NCBI GenBank assembly: GCA_011089965.1
Contig: JAANAU010000008.1
Location: 43,948-107,947, forward strand
Length of the DNA: 64,000 nucleotides
Direction of reading: 5' to 3'
Origin: Magnetococcales bacterium
Lineage (GTDB): Bacteria > Pseudomonadota > Magnetococcia > Magnetococcales > Magnetaquicoccaceae
A program made the translations under genes and the position numbers. The notes beneath the pieces are model-generated. The model saw only the letters and a program-made list of their open reading frames with translations. It was not told the origin of the DNA and ran no database searches. Position 1 is the stretch's first letter. Every line of letters starts with the position of its first letter. Of the stretch, positions 29,482 to 38,363 are shown one piece after another.

Positions 29482-29691
29482 TCATTCCGTAAAAAAGCTG
29501 GTGAACAGCCCGGATGCAGGTGCCAGGGTGGCGGTCAGATCGTCGTCATCCAATGAGATGCGGGGTGGGAGCGTCTCGGTCATGAGCAGGGCGATCTGGG
29601 CGTCGAGTTCGGCGTCTGGATGCAATCCTGCGTCGACATCTGAATAAAGAGGAAGATGCGCGAGCTTTAATTCGAGAACTTTTTGTTGCAT
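29482..29691 (-). CDS. Small acidic hypothetical protein (69 aa), uncertain
   Basis: The ORF starts MQQKVLELKLAHLPLYSDVD and ends PASGLFTSFFTE, with a run of Asp in the middle (SLDDDDLTATL). The only support is a full open frame with plausible codon use and a terminator 115 bp downstream. No ribosome-binding site is evident, and it overlaps a fragment on the other strand. Function unknown. Confidence 0.35.
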   Translation of the reverse strand: MQQKVLELKLAHLPLYSDVDAGLHPDAELDAQIALLMTETLPPRISLDDDDLTATLAPASGLFTSFFTE

Positions 29692-29858
29692 TTGCTGACA
29701 TCATGCCAGATGAATGCGCCAAAACGCTTACGATTCAAATTCATCGTATGGCCAACCCAATGTATGACCGTGTTGTCACTGCTCTTCTGGAAGAACTCAA
29801 TCAGCTCAAGTTTTATAATCCTGAGAAAGGTGATAAATTAATTTACACATTGGTGTGA
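29640..29858 (+). pseudogene. Orphan C-terminal coding fragment, unknown family
   Basis: From 29640 the plus strand reads LNKEEDARALIRELFVAFAD then IMPDECAKTLTIQIHRMANP and ends KGDKLIYTLV before TGA at 29856. The composition is that of a normal helical protein, whereas the frame just upstream becomes Arg-rich and stops at about 29585. The only ATG is internal (29703) without a ribosome-binding site. I read it as the tail of a gene whose 5' part was lost. Family not recognised. Confidence 0.4.
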
Positions 29859-30051
29859 CGTTTGAAAAAAAATAAAGTGCCAACAAAAAGTAGCGCGGGA
29901 TCAGGAAGTCTGAACTTGGGTTTCAGAAGGCACCACTGACGGTAGAAGCGATTTTGCGGATGAGGAAAGCAGCTTGATCATGGGGTGAGCTGATGGAGTT
30001 TGGTCGGTCAGATTCACGTCAAGATGGGATCTTGCGAATAGTCGCAGCCCA

Positions 30052-30153
30052 GTGCCCACTGCCCCCGGCTCCAAGCTGACCCAGGCGCAGGAGTTGGGGG
30101 TTGAGGTCTTGGATGAGGAGGCACTCCTTGCCCTGATCCCGAACCACTCCTGA
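30052..30153 (+). pseudogene. BRCT-domain fragment (LigA-like C-terminus)
   Basis: The frame ending at TGA 30151-30153 reads PGSKLTQAQELGVEVLDEEA then LLALIPNHS, matching the end of BRCT domains in NAD-dependent DNA ligase and related proteins (usually GSKL-KAQELGV-ILDE--FL-LL). Only about 30 residues remain, upstream sequence does not continue the domain, and there is no start codon. It looks like a scar from recombination in this accessory region. Confidence 0.65.
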
Positions 30154-30216
30154 GCGGTTCCGATTGTGGATGGGGTACTGGAGGCATACGGCTCCCAGTA
30201 CCCCTCTTGCACGAGA

Positions 30217-32139
30217 TCAGGGAACCTTGACCAGACGGAAACCAATTGAATAGTACGACACATCGGGTGCCTTATGTCCACGATTGGCCGTGCGCAGATA
30301 GGAAGAACCGTAATCCCAACCACCACCTCGATGGGAACGCTTCGTACCCGAGAGTGGTCCCTGCGGATCTGTTTCCGTGGCGGATGTGTATGATGTAGCG
30401 GAATACCAGTCGGATACCCACTCCCAGACATTGCCGTACATGTCATACAACCCCCACGGATTCGGCAATTTCTGGGCAACCGGGTGGGTCATATCCGAGG
30501 AGTTCTCATGATACCACGCATGATTCCCCAAATTGGTGGATGTCGTTCCGAATGCATACCGGGTTGTCGTGCCAGCACGAGTCGCATACTCCCGCTCCGC
30601 CTCGGTCGGCAAGCGGTAGCTGCCCTCTTGACGTCCATTCAAGGTGGTGAGAAACGACTGTACCGTATTCCACGACACTGACTCCACCGGACAGTTATCG
30701 CCACAGCGGACGAAATAGGATGGATTGTTCCCCATCACCAGTTTCCACTGTTCCTGCGTCACTTCGGTTGTTTGCATATAGAATGATCTGCTAATGATGA
30801 CGGTATGCTGTGGTCCCTCATCCAGGCTTCGGCCCGATTCGGTCTCCGGGCTACCCATCCGGAAGGATCCAGAGGGTATCAACCGGAATCTCATTCCCAA
30901 ACTGTTGGTCACCTCCACGGGCAATATTTCCACACTGACCGTACCGGTATTGGAGTCAAGCTGTCCATCACGGACGGAAAACGTGAAGGTATCGGTTCCA
31001 CTCACCCCTGCGGAAGGGGTATAAGAATACGCACCGGTTGCCGGATTGGTGATCGTGACAACCCCCTTGGAGCCATTGGCGATGATACGGTACGTCAGCG
31101 TATCGTCTTCGGCATCGGTTGCGGTCAACATTCCGGTCGCAGTCATGGCTTCGCCCACCTTGAGGGTGCCATCCGTTGCCACGGGCGGACTGTTCTGGCT
31201 GGTTGCAAAGGTGACCGTCACGGTGGCGATATTCGAATTGGCACGCCCGTCATTGACCTGGAACGTGAATATATCGCTGCCGCTCGCAGCGGCATGGGGG
31301 GTATACGTGAATGCACCGGTCGCACGATTGGTAATGGTTGCCGTTCCCTGACTCCCCTGTGCAATGATGGCATAGCTGAGTTGGTCCTGATCCGGATCCG
31401 ATGCGCTCAATGTATCCGTTATGGCAACAAGGTTATTCACGGTAATGGCATCGGACACGGCAACGGGCGGACGATTCGTGTAGAAACTGATGACGAACGT
31501 ATCCCGTACAATCCCTCCGTGGTTATCATTTGCCGATACGACAACACTCAACGCAGAGACGCCTGTTGGAGGGGTTCCGGCAAAGGTGCGCGTCGATGGT
31601 GTGAACCGCAACCAGGATGGCAACGCCGATCCACTGGCCAACCGTGCCGTCAGATACATCGAATCACCATCCCGGTCTCGGAACGTATCCGGTGGAAGCT
31701 GGAAAGAGTACGCTTTACCACGCCGCCAACTTTGGTCCGGGATGCTGTTACGGATTTCCGGAGCATCGTTGGCCGTATTGATATTCAGTCGGAAGGTGGT
31801 GTTGGTACTCCCGCCCCGTCCATCGCTTGCAATGATTTTGACATTCACATAGGAGGTGCCTTGAGGCGGATTACCGGAAAATGTGCGTGTTGCTCTGTCA
31901 AAACGCAACCAGGATGGCAGTGGGGAACCATCCAGCTTGGTTGCAACGTAGCTCAAGACGTCATTATCAATGTCACGAAAGGTATTGGCTGGAAATTGAT
32001 ACGTCTTGGTCCCGCTCCCACTCCATGTCACACTCCCGATCGGATTGGCCACTGTGGGTGCGCCAGCATCCACATCGTGCATTCCCCCCATCGCGACCAT
32101 TCCAATAACACAAACACCGAAAAGATACCGATTCTCCAT
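30217..32139 (-). CDS. Exported protein with cadherin/Ig-like repeats and a SUMF (FGE-like) domain
   Basis: A 640-residue protein starting MENRYLFGVCVIGMVAMGG, a signal peptide. Two dystroglycan-type cadherin repeats follow (LPSWLRFDRATRTFSG; LPSWLRFTPSTRTFAG), then two cadherin-like VCBS-type repeats (TGAFTYTPHAAASGSDIFTF; TGAYSYTPSAGVSGTDTFTF). The C-terminal 230 residues are a SUMF/FGE fold (MRFRLIPSGSFRMGSPE, YRLPTEAEREYATRAGT, WGLYDMYGNVWEWVSDW, HRGGGWDYGSSYLRTANRG). The paired Cys that formylglycine-generating enzymes use are absent at the end, so a binding rather than FGE role is likely. No operon partner; a truncated paralogue lies upstream. Confidence 0.85.
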   Translation of the reverse strand: MENRYLFGVCVIGMVAMGGMHDVDAGAPTVANPIGSVTWSGSGTKTYQFPANTFRDIDNDVLSYVATKLDGSPLPSWLRFDRATRTFSGNPPQGTSYVNVKIIASDGRGGSTNTTFRLNINTANDAPEIRNSIPDQSWRRGKAYSFQLPPDTFRDRDGDSMYLTARLASGSALPSWLRFTPSTRTFAGTPPTGVSALSVVVSANDNHGGIVRDTFVISFYTNRPPVAVSDAITVNNLVAITDTLSASDPDQDQLSYAIIAQGSQGTATITNRATGAFTYTPHAAASGSDIFTFQVNDGRANSNIATVTVTFATSQNSPPVATDGTLKVGEAMTATGMLTATDAEDDTLTYRIIANGSKGVVTITNPATGAYSYTPSAGVSGTDTFTFSVRDGQLDSNTGTVSVEILPVEVTNSLGMRFRLIPSGSFRMGSPETESGRSLDEGPQHTVIISRSFYMQTTEVTQEQWKLVMGNNPSYFVRCGDNCPVESVSWNTVQSFLTTLNGRQEGSYRLPTEAEREYATRAGTTTRYAFGTTSTNLGNHAWYHENSSDMTHPVAQKLPNPWGLYDMYGNVWEWVSDWYSATSYTSATETDPQGPLSGTKRSHRGGGWDYGSSYLRTANRGHKAPDVSYYSIGFRLVKVP

Positions 32140-32255
32140 GCTTCCATCCTCTATCCATAATTGAGTTTGTTTACCATGCAATCCAATATACTTATGTTCA
32201 CCAACCAATCACAGCTCCTACGACGCGCAGCCCACTGCCCAGCACCGGTTTTTCT

Positions 32256-32660
32256 TCAATCCGCCCCTTCCTCCATCACCAGTCGGGCACTCAGATAACC
32301 ATCCCGATAACCGGATTCGTCATGGCTTCGATATGAACGCAGCGTGGCTGGCACACTGTACCATCCCCCCGGACCCTGGACCACCCGATAGGTGCCGGTT
32401 TCCGGCCCCTGTGGATCAGTCACGGCAGCATCCGATATCGCCCTGAACCAATCGGAGACCCACTCACGCACATTGCCGTGGATATCGTACAGCCCCCAGG
32501 CATTGGGCAATTTCCGTCCGACCGGGTGTGTCCGCCTTTTTGAGTTGTCCACATAGAACATGATGCCCTTCGGGCAAAAAGTCAAAGGCAAAGTCAAAGG
32601 CAAATCCTTGGGCTTCGCCCCACACCCCATTGAGTCTCGCGTCTTTTCCACCATCGGCAA
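32256..32660 (-). pseudogene. Truncated SUMF-domain paralogue
   Basis: From about 32531 down to 32256 the frame reads THPVGRKLPNAWGLYDIHGN then VREWVSDWF, DPQGPETGTYRVVQGPGGW and DGYLSARLV, closely matching the C-terminus of the neighbouring SUMF protein. The 43 codons before it are unrelated and contain a 12-bp direct repeat (GGCAAAGTCAAA type). The N-terminal two thirds of the domain are missing, so this is a remnant adjacent to the IS91-type fragment. Confidence 0.7.
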
Positions 32661-32688
32661 TTGAAAGCCCTTCCGAATCTATCACTTT

Positions 32689-32997
32689 TTGATATATTCC
32701 GAGCCGATGGAGACCGTTCGCAGTAGCCCATTCACGTTGAAGAGGATTTTCCGGGAAAATTGGAGAAAATACCTTGCTCGTTATCCGAAGCTGTTCGTTT
32801 GGGTTGTGGCATGCAACGTGTGGAAAGTCATGAATTGCCGAGAGCCTGATGGCCTCGGCTTTTCCACCTTTGCCTGCCCTGATCATCTCGATCAGACCTG
32901 CCAAATCCCGCGATCCTGCAAGAGTCGTTTCTGCTCGGTGTGTGCCAAGGGGCGCAAAATTTCCGACTCAACCCACTCCAACCCGCGCCACGCCTGA
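32689..32997 (+). mobile_element. IS91-type transposase remnant (N-terminal zinc-binding part)
   Basis: A 102-codon frame with FTLKRIFRENWRKYLARYP, KVMNCREPDGLGFSTFACPD and IPRSCKSRFCSVCAKG, the N-terminal zinc-binding region of IS91-family Y2 transposases (Cys at FAC, SC, RFC, VC). After CAKG the frame turns into unrelated sequence and stops, so the HUH catalytic domain is missing. It probably marks a deleted insertion element or a rolling-circle end. Upstream it abuts the truncated SUMF copy. Confidence 0.75.
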
Positions 32998-33526
32998 ACT
33001 CCACCCACCCAACATGCGCTTTCTGGCAATGTCGCCCACCTCCCTATTCGAACTGGGTGAAAAAAAGTTCAATAAAATCGCGGGTGGGGTTAAAGCACAC
33101 TCACCCCCGGTGCGTGGGGTTGAAATGGAGAAGAGAGGCCAAAAAGGAGAGTCCTGGAGCCAGAAACGGCAATGGGAGGGCAACAACGGGTGCGGTGGGT
33201 TCTCCGTCGTTGTTTTCTAACCTTTGAATTTATTAGGATATTTCGGCAGGGTGTGTCGGAGGGTCAACAACTGGAGAATGCGAGTAAAAACTAAATGGAC
33301 GAGGAGCAAGGATAATCCGTCAAACCTCGTAACCTATTGATTTGCGATCAGTTTCTTGTTTATGGTGTACGATTTTGTGTACCATAAATGTGTACCAGTC
33401 GCAAGGGGTAATGCAACTCCTCCGGGAAGATAAAAAATTCAGCAACTATCTGTAACACATGATATTTGCACATGTTTTCCTTCGGGCATGAAAGCAGCGA
33501 GATAGCGGTCAGGGGGAACTGACAAC
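32998..33526. other. Non-coding stretch without recognised feature
   Basis: About 530 bp. No credible gene was seen in either strand. Around 33361-33394 there are three spaced GTGTAC units, with TATGGT and ACCATA flanking the first two as an inverted repeat. The remainder is not recognised and may be residue of the deleted insertion element. Confidence 0.4.
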
Positions 33527-33814
33527 TTATCGCCACGATTCACCAACCAGGGACAATGCCGCATTCAAGACAGAATCCGAAAGGTACATGCCTTGTTCCC
33601 GCAGAACAGCCAGGATGGCACCGTTCTGTTTGGCCAGGAACACCAACCCCACAGTCCCCATGAGGGTGATGCGCAAGGTCTGGGCATAACGTCGCCCTGA
33701 CTGGTCGTCGATCAGGGCAATGGAACCGGGTATCCAACCCACGTGGAACAGCGAGGAGCCATTATTTCTCCTTTCAGTGCTTCCCACTTCAGATGCATCC
33801 AGTGTTTGGATCAC
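33527..33814 (-). pseudogene. Truncated DUF3368/PIN-like protein
   Basis: The frame contains SIALIDDQSGRRYAQTLRIT then LMGTVGLVFLAKQNG and GMYLSDSVLNAALSLVGE, the C-terminal half of DUF3368 proteins, which are PIN-related and often toxins. The first 30 codons (to NNGSSLFHVGW) do not match, and the GTG start overlaps the purF stop. The N-terminal half with most acidic PIN residues is missing, so it is probably inactive. No antitoxin gene is next to it. Confidence 0.65.
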
Positions 33815-35250
33815 CGCTCAAACTCCTGGTTCTCTTGCAAGAGCGTCAACTGGGCGTTCTCTTCGTGGTGTGGAAACGGCACCGGATAACGGCCAGAGAA
33901 ACAGGCATCGCAGTAGCCAAGTCCATGGCCGTTCACCGCCGCATACATCCCTTCCAAAGAGAGAAAGGCCAGAGAGTCGGCAGTGACGTAGGTGCGCATC
34001 TCTTCCACGCTGTGGGAGGAGGCCAGCAGTTCGCTTTGGGTCGGGGTGTCGATGCCGTAATAACAGGGATGGGTGGTCGGGGGCGAGGAGATGCGCAGAT
34101 GGACCGATTTGGCACCGGCAGCGCGCACCATTTTGACGATCTTGCGGCTGGTGGTTCCGCGCACGATGGAGTCGTCCACCAGTACCACATGTTTGCCTTG
34201 AATGATGTCCGGATTGGGGTTGAGTTTGATCTTGACCCCGAAATGGCGGATCGACTGTTGCGGTTCAATGAAGGTGCGGCCCACATAGTGGTTGCGGATG
34301 ATCCCCAGCTCGAACGGAATCCCGGAAGCATGGGCAAATCCCAAGGCTGCCGGCACCCCGGAGTCCGGAACCGGAATCACCAGATCCGCTTCCAAAACCG
34401 GATGCTCCTGTGCCAGTCGCATGCCGATCCGTTTGCGTGTGGCATAGACATTGACCCCGTCGATGTTGGAGTCCGGCCGGGCAAAATAGATATATTCGAA
34501 AATGCACAGGCACCGTTTGCGGCGGGGAAAGGGAAAAAACGATTCCACCCCTTGTGGTCCGATCAGGATCACTTCACCCGGTTCCACGTCGCGGATGAAT
34601 TCGGCCTCGATCAGGTTGAGGGCGCAGGTTTCGGATGAGACCACATAACTGTTCTCCCCGATCCTGCCCAGCACCAGCGGACGGATCCCATACGGATCCC
34701 GGGCAGCGATGATGCACTGTTCGTTCATGGCCAGCAGTGCATACGACCCTTCCACCTGGCTCAGGGCATCGACCAGACGTTCCACAAAGCTTTTGCGCCG
34801 CGACAGGGCGGTCAGATGGACGATCACCTCGGTATCCATGGTGGACTGGAAGATCGAGCCGCGACGTTCCAGTGTGCGGCGCATCTCGACGGCATTGACC
34901 AGATTGCCGTTATGGGCCATGGCCATGCCTCCGTGGGCCGTATCCACCATCAAAGGTTGCCGGTTGCGGGCATTGTTGCTGCCCCCCGAGGTGGAGTAGC
35001 GCACATGGCCAATGGCCTGTTTCCCTTTCAGGCCGTCCAGTTCATTGCGGCGGAACACATCCGCAACCAGTCCCGGACCCCGGGTGGCCAGAAACAGGCG
35101 TTCGTCCACCGAGATGATCCCTGCCGACTCCTGTCCACGGTGTTGCAGTGCGTACAGGCCCAGATAGACCAGATTGGCAGCTTCAGGGTGATTGTAGACC
35201 CCGAAAACACCACATTCGTCATGAAAATGATCTTGGTGATAAAGGTCCAA
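33811..35250 (-). CDS. purF: Amidophosphoribosyltransferase
   Basis: A 479-residue enzyme that makes phosphoribosylamine from PRPP and glutamine, the first step of purine synthesis. The glutaminase nucleophile is the Cys in [11 protein letters not shown], so residues before it should be removed as a propeptide. Other motifs: [20 protein letters not shown], and the PRPP-binding [18 protein letters not shown]. The best start is TTG at 35250, as no ATG lies in frame before the Cys. The C-terminus carries a normal purF tail. A PIN-like remnant abuts the 3' end. Confidence 0.97.
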   Translation of the reverse strand: MDLYHQDHFHDECGVFGVYNHPEAANLVYLGLYALQHRGQESAGIISVDERLFLATRGPGLVADVFRRNELDGLKGKQAIGHVRYSTSGGSNNARNRQPLMVDTAHGGMAMAHNGNLVNAVEMRRTLERRGSIFQSTMDTEVIVHLTALSRRKSFVERLVDALSQVEGSYALLAMNEQCIIAARDPYGIRPLVLGRIGENSYVVSSETCALNLIEAEFIRDVEPGEVILIGPQGVESFFPFPRRKRCLCIFEYIYFARPDSNIDGVNVYATRKRIGMRLAQEHPVLEADLVIPVPDSGVPAALGFAHASGIPFELGIIRNHYVGRTFIEPQQSIRHFGVKIKLNPNPDIIQGKHVVLVDDSIVRGTTSRKIVKMVRAAGAKSVHLRISSPPTTHPCYYGIDTPTQSELLASSHSVEEMRTYVTADSLAFLSLEGMYAAVNGHGLGYCDACFSGRYPVPFPHHEENAQLTLLQENQEFER

Positions 35251-35349
35251 TGTCGGAGATCCGGGGAGGTTTGTTTGCGGTTGTTGTGATCTCTACAGCA
35301 TACGGGATTGGGGCAGGTTTGTCAAAAAAATGTACATGAATGATTGGTA

Positions 35350-36738
35350 TTATTTGTTATGATGATTATGGAAAGTGGATTGGAACAGGTGTTCCATCAT
35401 TTCGGTCAGGTTGGAGATGGGTTGGCAGGTGATGTTCAGGCCGCGCGGGCTGTTTTTCAGGCTTTGCGCGGGAGCCAGGCAGCGGGTGAAGCCCAGTTTA
35501 TCGGCTTCTTTCAATCTGGGTCCGGCGTGGGAGACGGCGCGCACTTCGCCGCCCAGGCCCACTTCTCCGAACAGCACCAATCCCGGGTCCACGGCCAGGT
35601 TGCGATGGGAGGCCACGATGGAGGCCACCACTGCCAGGTCGGCGGCGGGTTCGGAGATGCGGAAGCCTCCTGCCACGTTCAGGAACAGGTCATGGTTGAA
35701 CAGTCCCAATCCGATGCGTTTTTCCAGCACGGCGGCCAGCATGGCCAGGCGATTGGGATCAAAGCCCAGGGTGGCGCGGCGTGGTTGGGCGAGCAGGGAG
35801 GGGGCGGCCAGGGATTGGATTTCCATCAGCAGGGGGCGGGTTCCTTCCATGCCGGCAAAGACCACGGTGCCGGCAACGTTGGCGTTGCGATCTGTCAGGA
35901 ACAGTTCGGACGGATTGGGAACTTCGATCAGTCCTTGTTCGCGCATTTCAAAGACGCCGATTTCGTTGGCAGGTCCGAAGCGATTTTTGATGGCGCGCAG
36001 GATGCGGTAGTCGTGTCCGCGTTCCCCTTCGAAGTAGAGCACGGTATCGACCATATGTTCCAGCACGCGGGGGCCGGCGATTTGGCCTTCTTTGGTGACG
36101 TGTCCGATCAGGAGCAGGGAAAAGTTATGCTGTTTTGCCAATTGGATCAGGCGGGCTGCGCATTCGCGCACCTGGGAGACGGTTCCGGCTCCGGCTGGGA
36201 TGAGGTCTGAGGCCATGGTTTGGATGGAGTCGATGGCCACCACGGTTGGGGTTGTGGTTTGGATGGTTGCCATGGCGGTTTCCAGGCGATTTTCCATCAG
36301 GATCAGCAATGAATTTCCGGTGATGGCCAGTCGGTCCGCGCGTTGACGGATTTGTTGGGTGGACTCTTCGCCGGAGAGGTACAGTACGGTGCCGTAGCTG
36401 GAGAGGGCGTTCAGGGCGGTCAGGAGGAGGGTGGATTTCCCGATTCCCGGGTCTCCGGCGATCAGCACGGCGGATGCGGGTGTCAAGCCGCCGCCCAGGG
36501 CGCGGTCCAGTTCGGTCATGCCGGTTGTCAGGCGGGTTTGGGTATCCGGGGTGATGGCGGCCAGGGGGATGGGTGGTATTGATGTACCGGGCAAGGATGG
36601 GGTGGGGCGTTTGGTTTGGGGGGGGATGGTGAAGGATTTCAGGCTGTTCCAGGCTCCGCATGTATGGCAGCGGCCTTCCCAGCGTCCATGTTCGGCGCCG
36701 CATTCCTGGCAGACAAAGCGGTGTTTTTCGCGGGTCAT
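35350..36738 (-). CDS. radA: DNA repair protein RadA (Sms)
   Basis: A 462-residue RecA-like helicase with a C4 zinc finger (FVCQECGAEHGRWEGRCHTC), Walker A GDPGIGKST, Walker B and the diagnostic KNRFGPANEIG, and a Lon-type C-terminal domain (LNVAGGFRISEPAADLAVVA). It promotes branch migration in recombination. The ATG at 36738 is preferred because it starts just before the zinc finger; an ATG 14 codons upstream is also open. Repeat copy 6 lies in the upstream gap. Confidence 0.96.
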   Translation of the reverse strand: MTREKHRFVCQECGAEHGRWEGRCHTCGAWNSLKSFTIPPQTKRPTPSLPGTSIPPIPLAAITPDTQTRLTTGMTELDRALGGGLTPASAVLIAGDPGIGKSTLLLTALNALSSYGTVLYLSGEESTQQIRQRADRLAITGNSLLILMENRLETAMATIQTTTPTVVAIDSIQTMASDLIPAGAGTVSQVRECAARLIQLAKQHNFSLLLIGHVTKEGQIAGPRVLEHMVDTVLYFEGERGHDYRILRAIKNRFGPANEIGVFEMREQGLIEVPNPSELFLTDRNANVAGTVVFAGMEGTRPLLMEIQSLAAPSLLAQPRRATLGFDPNRLAMLAAVLEKRIGLGLFNHDLFLNVAGGFRISEPAADLAVVASIVASHRNLAVDPGLVLFGEVGLGGEVRAVSHAGPRLKEADKLGFTRCLAPAQSLKNSPRGLNITCQPISNLTEMMEHLFQSTFHNHHNK

Positions 36739-36794
36739 GGTGTTCAGGGATGGGTGGATGGATGAAGGATTCAGATCCATGGAAATAGAGGATC

Positions 36795-36965
36795 AGGGGT
36801 CCAGGGGGGTTACCCCCCTGGTGGGGTCCAGGGGCAAGGCCCCTGGGACTTTAATCTTTTGACTTTAAATCTCTTAAATCTTTTAAACATAAAATATTAA
36901 AATATTATTTTTTTAAACATGAAAACCCTGGGGGATGAATCCCCCAGACCCCCTCTTTTTTTTAA
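36795..36965 (+). repeat. Palindromic repeat copy 6 (B, AT-rich middle, A)
   Basis: AGGGGTCCAGGGGGG and its two stems (B), an AT-rich middle with several ATCTTTTAA/TCTTAAAT runs, then inverted module A (CTGGGGGATGAATCCCCCAG, ACCCCCTC, T-run). It is in the same orientation as copies 2 and 7. It lies between the sspB stop and radA start, both leftward, so its A end points against transcription. Confidence 0.9.
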
Positions 36966-36990
36966 TCGTAAAACAACTCTTGGATCCGCA

Positions 36991-37527
36991 TCAGGAGACA
37001 ACCCGCAAATTGGGACGGGACCGCTTGGATGACTCGGTCGGCACATTGCCACCATCACCACCGTCAATCACACGCAATGCCACCTTGGCCGGAGCCGGAG
37101 CCGGAGCCGGAACCGGAACCACCGGAGCCGGTTCCGCCGATTGCACAAAGGCCTCGGGCAAACGCAAAGTGGACTCCTCGACACTGTGACGGGCGCGAAT
37201 CTCCTCGGGCATGGAGTCGCCCCAGAACATGCCATGTCGCGTGTCCGGATTGAATACCCCCCACAACGCTTCATATGGAATGACACAATAGTGCGGAATT
37301 CCCCCGAAACGCAACTCGGACTCAATGGCCGTCACACCAATCTCAATCGGTTGCGGCATGTTGCGGTTGAGAATCAACCGCAAACCATTGTCCTTGCCAA
37401 ACCGTCTGGGCACCTCCACACCACGTACCGTGGCATCCAAACACAACATCACCCTGCCTTCGGTCTCAAGCAGAATACGCACCATCTCCGCCTTCTGAAG
37501 CGACTCTGAAGCATGCATCACCGTCAT
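36991..37527 (-). CDS. sspB: SspB-family ClpXP adaptor (stringent starvation protein B)
   Basis: A 178-residue protein. The SspB fold is shown by MVRILLETEGRVMLCLDATV, VEVPRRFGKDNGLRLILNRN, ELRFGGIPHYCVIPYEALW and GVFNPDTRHGMFWG. A Pro/Ala-rich linker (PAPVVPVPAPAPAPAKVAL) precedes a short C-terminal tail LRVIDGG and RPNLRVVS; in SspB the tail docks on ClpX. It delivers ssrA-tagged proteins to ClpXP. The start ATG at 37527 overlaps the terB-like stop by 4 bp (ATGA). Confidence 0.87.
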   Translation of the reverse strand: MTVMHASESLQKAEMVRILLETEGRVMLCLDATVRGVEVPRRFGKDNGLRLILNRNMPQPIEIGVTAIESELRFGGIPHYCVIPYEALWGVFNPDTRHGMFWGDSMPEEIRARHSVEESTLRLPEAFVQSAEPAPVVPVPAPAPAPAKVALRVIDGGDGGNVPTESSKRSRPNLRVVS

Positions 37528-38282
37528 CCCTTGTACCCGGTCTGATTGCAGAAAACACAACCCTTGCCTTGACACATGCCGCATAACTGTCCACCCGCAG
37601 GCGGTACAGACGCAACCGGAGGAGGCGGTGACGGTGCGGCCTGTGGCGGTGGGGGGGGCGGTGCATAGGCCTGAGGTGCAGGCATGGCCTGAAAAGGCGA
37701 ACCCCCGGAGGGAACGGCTGCCTGACCAACCGACCCGTAATAAGGCGTGGCCGCCGGATTTGTCGGGGGCAGAATGATCCCCATCTTGCGCGCCATGATC
37801 TCGGTGTTGATGCCCAAACGCTGGGCCAGCAGATCCAATTGCTGCCGTTCGGCATCATCACAATAGCCATCGGCATAGATGACATTCAAACAACCGGTGA
37901 CGATCAGACGTGCCTCCTCCGAATCCTGGGGAATCGGATGCAACACGGTGTGAAACACCGCATCCTCTTCCAGAAAGGCTTTGACGGCATACTCTTTGAA
38001 CTTGTCAATCAACTCCTCTATCGGAAAACCACCAAAGACCGGATGTTGACGATTCTGCAACAGAAAATTGCGAAAAGCCTCGATCTCGGTCCGTTTCAAA
38101 CGCCCCTTCTGGGCTGCCATCAAACCGCACCAGGCACAAAACGCCTCCACAATCGGCTTGTACTGGGCGGACTGAACGCGGGAACCGATGTTCTGCAACC
38201 CCTTGAACAGACCCGCTGCCAGATCGGTTGCCGCCCCGACAGCTCGTTGCCCCCGTTCTTTCCATTCATTTTGCGTGTTCAT
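37524..38282 (-). CDS. TerB-like protein with Pro-rich linker and C-terminal Cys motif
   Basis: A 252-residue protein. Residues about 40-165 are helical and match the tellurite-resistance TerB fold (FCAWCGLMAAQKGRLKRTEI, CLNVIYADGYCDDAERQQLD, LGINTEIMARKMG). A proline-rich linker (YAPPPPPPQAAPSPPPP) follows, and the protein ends in CGMCQGKGCVFCNQTGYKG, a zinc-ribbon or DnaJ-like CxxCxGxG motif. It is followed by the overlapping sspB gene and preceded by two terD-family genes. Role inferred from neighbours: envelope or stress response. Confidence 0.85.
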   Translation of the reverse strand: MNTQNEWKERGQRAVGAATDLAAGLFKGLQNIGSRVQSAQYKPIVEAFCAWCGLMAAQKGRLKRTEIEAFRNFLLQNRQHPVFGGFPIEELIDKFKEYAVKAFLEEDAVFHTVLHPIPQDSEEARLIVTGCLNVIYADGYCDDAERQQLDLLAQRLGINTEIMARKMGIILPPTNPAATPYYGSVGQAAVPSGGSPFQAMPAPQAYAPPPPPPQAAPSPPPPVASVPPAGGQLCGMCQGKGCVFCNQTGYKG

Positions 38283-38363
38283 GTGCGTTCCGGATCCTGG
38301 CAGAATGCAATCAACAAAAGAGAGTACGCCAATGATGACGTACTCCCGGTGAGATCAAACAGG

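Noticed and set aside
29901..30479. 192-codon minus-strand ORF
   Set aside because: It overlaps the SUMF gene in another frame, is rich in Arg/Ser/Pro, and no start with a ribosome-binding site was seen; treated as a shadow.
32464..32904. 146-codon minus-strand ORF
   Set aside because: Antisense of the IS91-type fragment and of the truncated SUMF copy; no consistent protein character.
33361..33394. GTGTAC triple as an operator or riboswitch
   Set aside because: Short imperfect inverted repeat without a neighbouring regulated gene or conserved structure.
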